DNA of 64,000 bases from positions 1 through 64,000 of the forward strand of contig DBFWPL010000008.1 of assembly GCA_048463395.1 (NCBI GenBank). Direction: 5' to 3'. Below the pieces are notes generated by a model that saw nothing but the letters and a program-made list of their open reading frames with translations, was not told where the DNA came from and did not search any database. Positions within the stretch are counted from its first letter, which is position 1; every line of letters begins with the position of its first letter. The translations under genes were made by a program, and so were the position numbers. Origin of the DNA: JAGAJR01 sp048463395. Lineage in GTDB: Bacteria > Pseudomonadota > Alphaproteobacteria > RF32 > CAG-239. Positions 60,610 to 64,000 of the stretch are shown in pieces.

Positions 60610-62280
60610 ATGGAATGGTCGAGGGATATTCTCCGTTTGGACGGTGAAGTTTATAAAATCATTGTACAGGAAAAAAGCCTTGAAAAGTTGAAGAGACTTT
60701 TTAAGGATGCTTCTTCATTGGTTGAATATTCCAATATTTCTGCTCCGTATCCTCATCGGAGGGACAGTATTCTTGCTCTTTTGGTGCAAACAGGGGATGT
60801 GTCTTTTTTTCAGGATGTGTGGGATCATTATTTTTGGCGGGAAAATATTGAGACAGTGCGTTTGCAGAAAGAGTTTCTCAAAGGGACGACTTCTACCGGT
60901 CAAAGGCTTAATTATCATTATTTCAGAGATGTGATGCCTCCGGATGTTTTGTTTGCGGAAAAGCTTTTTCTGGAAAGAGACGTTAAAAAGTCAAAGCAAT
61001 TGCAAGAGCAACGCAGAGAACTCCCTAAAGATACGCGGACGCCGAAAGAACAGGAACGTTGGGAAATTTATGAAACCATTAAACAGCTGGTAATGAAGCT
61101 TAATCGTATGAGCGATATGGAAGCAGAATGCCGGAAGATAAAAACCGATGAAAATCAACAGTTGATTGAAGAAGTTGAGGGAACGGGGTTTGTATGGAAC
61201 AAAAAGTCTTATCCGTTTTCAGAGATTTTGTTCAAAAAAGGAGAAGGAAAAGACGGATCTTTTTTGTGGGGCAGTGTCAAGGGGCTGAAAACTGACGGAA
61301 CGGAAAGTTTGTTGCCTCAAGTTTTTCGAAAACTGGATTTTCCCGAGGATTTTTTCTGGGCTAAGACCTCTCTTTTACGTTTGGAGACGATGTTGGAAAT
61401 TAACGGCGGAATTGAATATGCCGATGAATTGCTTCGTTTCTTTGAACTAAAAAATGGAATTGTTTTAGTTGAGAAAGATGTATTTCATGAAAAAGGGAAT
61501 TCCAAAAACAGCCGCGGGTGTACGGCATATTGTGCGGCAACAACTACTAATCGTCCGCTGTTGGGGCTTGTGTCTGAAAATATCAGGCATGAGGATGAAA
61601 TCAGCTTGAGAAAAATTCTTCCGCATGAGTTGACGCATGCGGTGGAAAGTGTTTCAGAGAAGGGAATTCCTGCTGATTTCTTTTCTAAAACGGATATTAT
61701 GAAGTTGTCTTTTATGGCTTTATATTTACGGGAAAGAGGAAAAAAGAGCGATAACAGTATCAGACGGGTTATTGATGAGGCAACAAAGGGCTACAAACAA
61801 GGGTATCATTTGTCTGAAACTTTGGCCAGAATTATGGAGCCGAGAGATTTTGACAACGATCCTTTGGTTAAAAATCTCCGTCGGCTTTTTATGTGTTATG
61901 AGGGGGCAAAGCTTAACGGTAAGCAAGGTGTGGTAAAATATATTGAAACCATGGCGGAACGTCAGCTCCCTAATTATAAGGAAATGATGAAACTTTATGA
62001 AAAATTTGAACGATTTCTTGCCATTGATTTGAAGTTTGGAGAACAGGAGTTTAATCGTTTTTTCAAACCTACGAAAATAGAAGTTAACAGGCAGGAATAT
62101 TCTCGTGAATTTGAAGCTTTTTACCGCTCATATTTTTCTGTTTTGGGAAGAAAAAAAGATGTCAGAACTTTGGAAAAGATTACGTCCAAGGCGTTGAAGG
62201 ATTTGAATAATCTGGAGAATGAAGGCAGAAAATCAAAATGTTCAATGTTTTGGCGGAATTTGTTTGTTCGTTCAAAATAA
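60610..62280 (+). CDS. Putative zinc metalloprotease with HELTH motif
   Basis: This 556-residue protein has no signal peptide or membrane helix. Near residue 340 RKILPHELTHAVESVSEKG carries HExxH, the zincin zinc-binding and catalytic motif. A downstream Glu that could be the third ligand is in the helix HLSETLARIMEPRDFD. The N-terminal half is helical and charged. I do not recognise a named family; an effector-like or intracellular protease is possible. It is monocistronic. Confidence 0.6.
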   Translation: MEWSRDILRLDGEVYKIIVQEKSLEKLKRLFKDASSLVEYSNISAPYPHRRDSILALLVQTGDVSFFQDVWDHYFWRENIETVRLQKEFLKGTTSTGQRLNYHYFRDVMPPDVLFAEKLFLERDVKKSKQLQEQRRELPKDTRTPKEQERWEIYETIKQLVMKLNRMSDMEAECRKIKTDENQQLIEEVEGTGFVWNKKSYPFSEILFKKGEGKDGSFLWGSVKGLKTDGTESLLPQVFRKLDFPEDFFWAKTSLLRLETMLEINGGIEYADELLRFFELKNGIVLVEKDVFHEKGNSKNSRGCTAYCAATTTNRPLLGLVSENIRHEDEISLRKILPHELTHAVESVSEKGIPADFFSKTDIMKLSFMALYLRERGKKSDNSIRRVIDEATKGYKQGYHLSETLARIMEPRDFDNDPLVKNLRRLFMCYEGAKLNGKQGVVKYIETMAERQLPNYKEMMKLYEKFERFLAIDLKFGEQEFNRFFKPTKIEVNRQEYSREFEAFYRSYFSVLGRKKDVRTLEKITSKALKDLNNLENEGRKSKCSMFWRNLFVRSK

Positions 62281-62344
62281 TCCTGTTGTGTTATGTTTCA
62301 TTCCAGTGTATAAAATTTTCAGGCTGACTTTTTAAGGATGAAAA

Positions 62345-63307
62345 ATGTTTTCGGCATCTTTGTTGATTTTGTTTGGTTTTGTTTTGCTGATGGGGGGAGC
62401 GGAATATGCCGTCAGAGGAGCGGTGGCTATTGCCAATAAGCTTAAAATTCCGGCTTTGATTGTCGGGTTGACAATCGTGGCGTTCGGGACTTCCGCTCCG
62501 GAGTTCGTTGTCAGTTTGAGGGCCGCCTTACAAGAATCCGAAGGGCTTACCATCGGGAATATCGTCGGTTCTAATATCGCCAATATTTTGCTTATTTTGG
62601 GAGCTGCGGCGGTTATTTATCCGGTGTCGTGCGTTCGACATGTTTTTTTGCGGGATTATGCTTTTTTGTTCTTGGTAACCGGCATTTTCACGCTTTTTGC
62701 GATGACCGGAAAATTTGTGCGATGGCAGGGAATTTTGATGTTGTCGCTGCTTTTTTTGTTTGTTGTTTACAATTACTTTACATCAAAAGTCAGTATTGGT
62801 CAGGAAGACGAAAATATCAGCCCGTTGGCAGAAAAAAGCTGGTTGTTGGTTATTTTTGTTTCAATTTCCGGGTTGGCGGCGATTGTTTGGGGTTCTGATC
62901 TGCTGGTTGACGGGGCTGTTTCTTTAGCCCGAATGCTTGGAGTTTCAGAAGAGGTTATCGGTTTGACGATTATTGCTTTCGGAACATCGCTTCCGGAGTT
63001 GGCGACTTCCTGTATGGCGGCGTTTCGTCAGCAGACGGATGTGGCTTTAGGAAATGTCATCGGTTCCAATATTTGGAATATTGTTTTTATCATGGGGGCA
63101 GTGTGTACGGTTACGGATGTTGAAGTTCCGGCACAGTTTTTGCTCTATGATATCTGGATTATGGTTTTGGCGACGGTTCTTTTGTTGCCGCTTATGTACA
63201 GTGATAATAAATTAAGCCGTATCGAGGGGTTTGTTTTTGTTCTTTTGTACTTATGTTATATCATCTCGTTAGGTTTGTTTTCTAAAGGAATGATTTCTCT
63301 TGGTTAA
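62345..63307 (+). CDS. Calcium/sodium antiporter (CaCA family, YrbG-like)
   Basis: This 320-residue protein has about ten membrane helices and the two alpha-repeats of the cation/Ca2+ exchanger family: VAFGTSAPEFVVSLRAALQE with IVGSNIANILLILG, and IAFGTSLPELATSCMAAFRQ with VIGSNIWNIVFIMG. It probably exports Ca2+ in exchange for Na+ or H+. uvrC starts inside its last codons. Confidence 0.92.
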   Translation: MFSASLLILFGFVLLMGGAEYAVRGAVAIANKLKIPALIVGLTIVAFGTSAPEFVVSLRAALQESEGLTIGNIVGSNIANILLILGAAAVIYPVSCVRHVFLRDYAFLFLVTGIFTLFAMTGKFVRWQGILMLSLLFLFVVYNYFTSKVSIGQEDENISPLAEKSWLLVIFVSISGLAAIVWGSDLLVDGAVSLARMLGVSEEVIGLTIIAFGTSLPELATSCMAAFRQQTDVALGNVIGSNIWNIVFIMGAVCTVTDVEVPAQFLLYDIWIMVLATVLLLPLMYSDNKLSRIEGFVFVLLYLCYIISLGLFSKGMISLG

Positions 63308-64000
63308 TATCAGGCAAGGTTTAGACGTTTTATTGATGAACATCAAAATTGCTCCGGAAAAACCCGGCGTATATCGGATGTTAGGCGAAAACGACAAGGT
63401 TCTTTATGTCGGGAAAGCCAAAAACATCAAAAAACGAATTGTCGCTTATTCGCACCTCAATAAGCTGCCGCTGCGTTTGCAGAGAATGGTTTCGGAAATC
63501 CGCCGAATGGAGTTTATCATTGTTGAAAACGAAGCCAAGGCTTTGCTGCTTGAAAACGAGTTGATTAAAGAGCTGGAGCCAAAGTACAATATTCTCCTGA
63601 AAGATGATAAGACTTTTCCGCATTTGGTTATTGATGTGGAGGCGGAATTTCCGTCTTTGCGGAAGTATCGGGGAAAGCGAAACGACAGGAGCAAATATTT
63701 CGGTCCGTTTGCGAGCGTGAGTGCGGTTAATAATGTTTTGGACGTGGTGCAGAAGGCTTTTTTGCTGCGGTCTTGCCGCGACGGGGTTTTTAATAATCGG
63801 CAAAGACCTTGTTTGATGTATCAGATTAAGCGTTGTTCAGCCCCCTGTGTGGGAAAAATTTCGCAAGAGGATTATCGGCGTTTGGTTAGGGAAGCCATAG
63901 ATTTTCTGGAAGGAAAAAACACCAGTATTCAGGAGGAATTGTCCCGCCGGATGTATGAAGCCAGCGAAAATACCGATTATGAACAAGCCATGATTTATCG
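63300..64000 (+). CDS. uvrC: Excinuclease ABC subunit C, 5' part
   Basis: An open frame runs from TTG 63300 (AAAGGA ten bases upstream) past the window end without a stop. The GIY-YIG nuclease domain is clear (PGVYRMLGENDKVLYVGKAK), as is NELIKELEPKYNILLKDDKTFP. The Cys cluster follows (RPCLMYQIKRCSAPCVGKIS), then the UVR-domain start (NTDYEQAMIYR). It incises damaged DNA with UvrAB. Only about 233 residues are visible. It overlaps the antiporter gene by eight bases. Confidence 0.93.
   Translation, partial: MVNIRQGLDVLLMNIKIAPEKPGVYRMLGENDKVLYVGKAKNIKKRIVAYSHLNKLPLRLQRMVSEIRRMEFIIVENEAKALLLENELIKELEPKYNILLKDDKTFPHLVIDVEAEFPSLRKYRGKRNDRSKYFGPFASVSAVNNVLDVVQKAFLLRSCRDGVFNNRQRPCLMYQIKRCSAPCVGKISQEDYRRLVREAIDFLEGKNTSIQEELSRRMYEASENTDYEQAMIY

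Overview
The window reads as the chromosome of an AT-rich alphaproteobacterium, most likely a host-gut lineage. The main evidence is gene order and family. An F0 ATP synthase cluster is laid out atpI-atpB-atpE-atpF'-atpF without the F1 genes, which is the split, duplicated-b arrangement typical of Alphaproteobacteria. There is a pal-cpoB-tilS-ftsH-glmM run, an acpP-fabF-mltG run and flagellar fliO-fliP. Most core genes have clear Shine-Dalgarno sites, whereas a Bacteroidota-like block does not.

Positions 1-1050 look like ordinary chromosome: a truncated gene, a small secreted Cys-rich protein and a 57-residue protein. Positions about 1051-19854 look like an 18.8-kb integrated element. It is bounded by a 14-bp direct repeat that matches the 3' end of a tRNA-Leu(CAG) gene. 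A large serine recombinase lies next to the tRNA, and two smaller serine recombinases, a putative HUH-type Rep protein and operator-like palindromes lie inside. The cargo comes in blocks: an AAA_14/DUF4143 ATPase surrounded by three 38-bp palindromes; a Fic protein; a four-gene ABC-3C-type conflict cassette; a RhuM-like protein; and a tightly spaced nine-gene minus-strand operon (15728 down to 8994). That operon holds a Cys-rich protein, a DUF1257-DUF2997 fusion, two ankyrin proteins, a radical SAM activase-like protein, a Ycf46-type AAA ATPase, a secreted CYQIK-repeat protein, an unknown protein and an FtsI-like lipoprotein lacking recognisable catalytic motifs. I consider this operon the best candidate for an undescribed system.

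Positions 19946-40017 are housekeeping: uppP, a receiver protein, an M23 peptidase, xseA, ftsY, mtaB, ldh, acpP, fabF, mltG, a YbjN-like protein, lgt, a degenerate GGDEF protein, queA, pheA, a DEDDh exonuclease, the F0 genes, a DsbA-like thioredoxin, a DciA-like protein, fliO and fliP.

Positions 40101-47087 contain two large paralogous lipoproteins and a beta-barrel protein whose lipoboxes, Pro-rich linkers and A-rich leaders without Shine-Dalgarno sites look Bacteroidota-like. A local beta-barrel porin-like gene is interleaved. A frameshifted gene (47503-48349), ppdK and an orphan gene (51550-52281) follow. Positions 52563-64000 return to core genes (pal, cpoB, tilS, ftsH, glmM), small conserved-looking proteins, a structured intergenic region, a YjfB-like motility protein, a HELTH-motif putative metalloprotease, a sodium/calcium antiporter and the 5' part of uvrC, which runs off the window.
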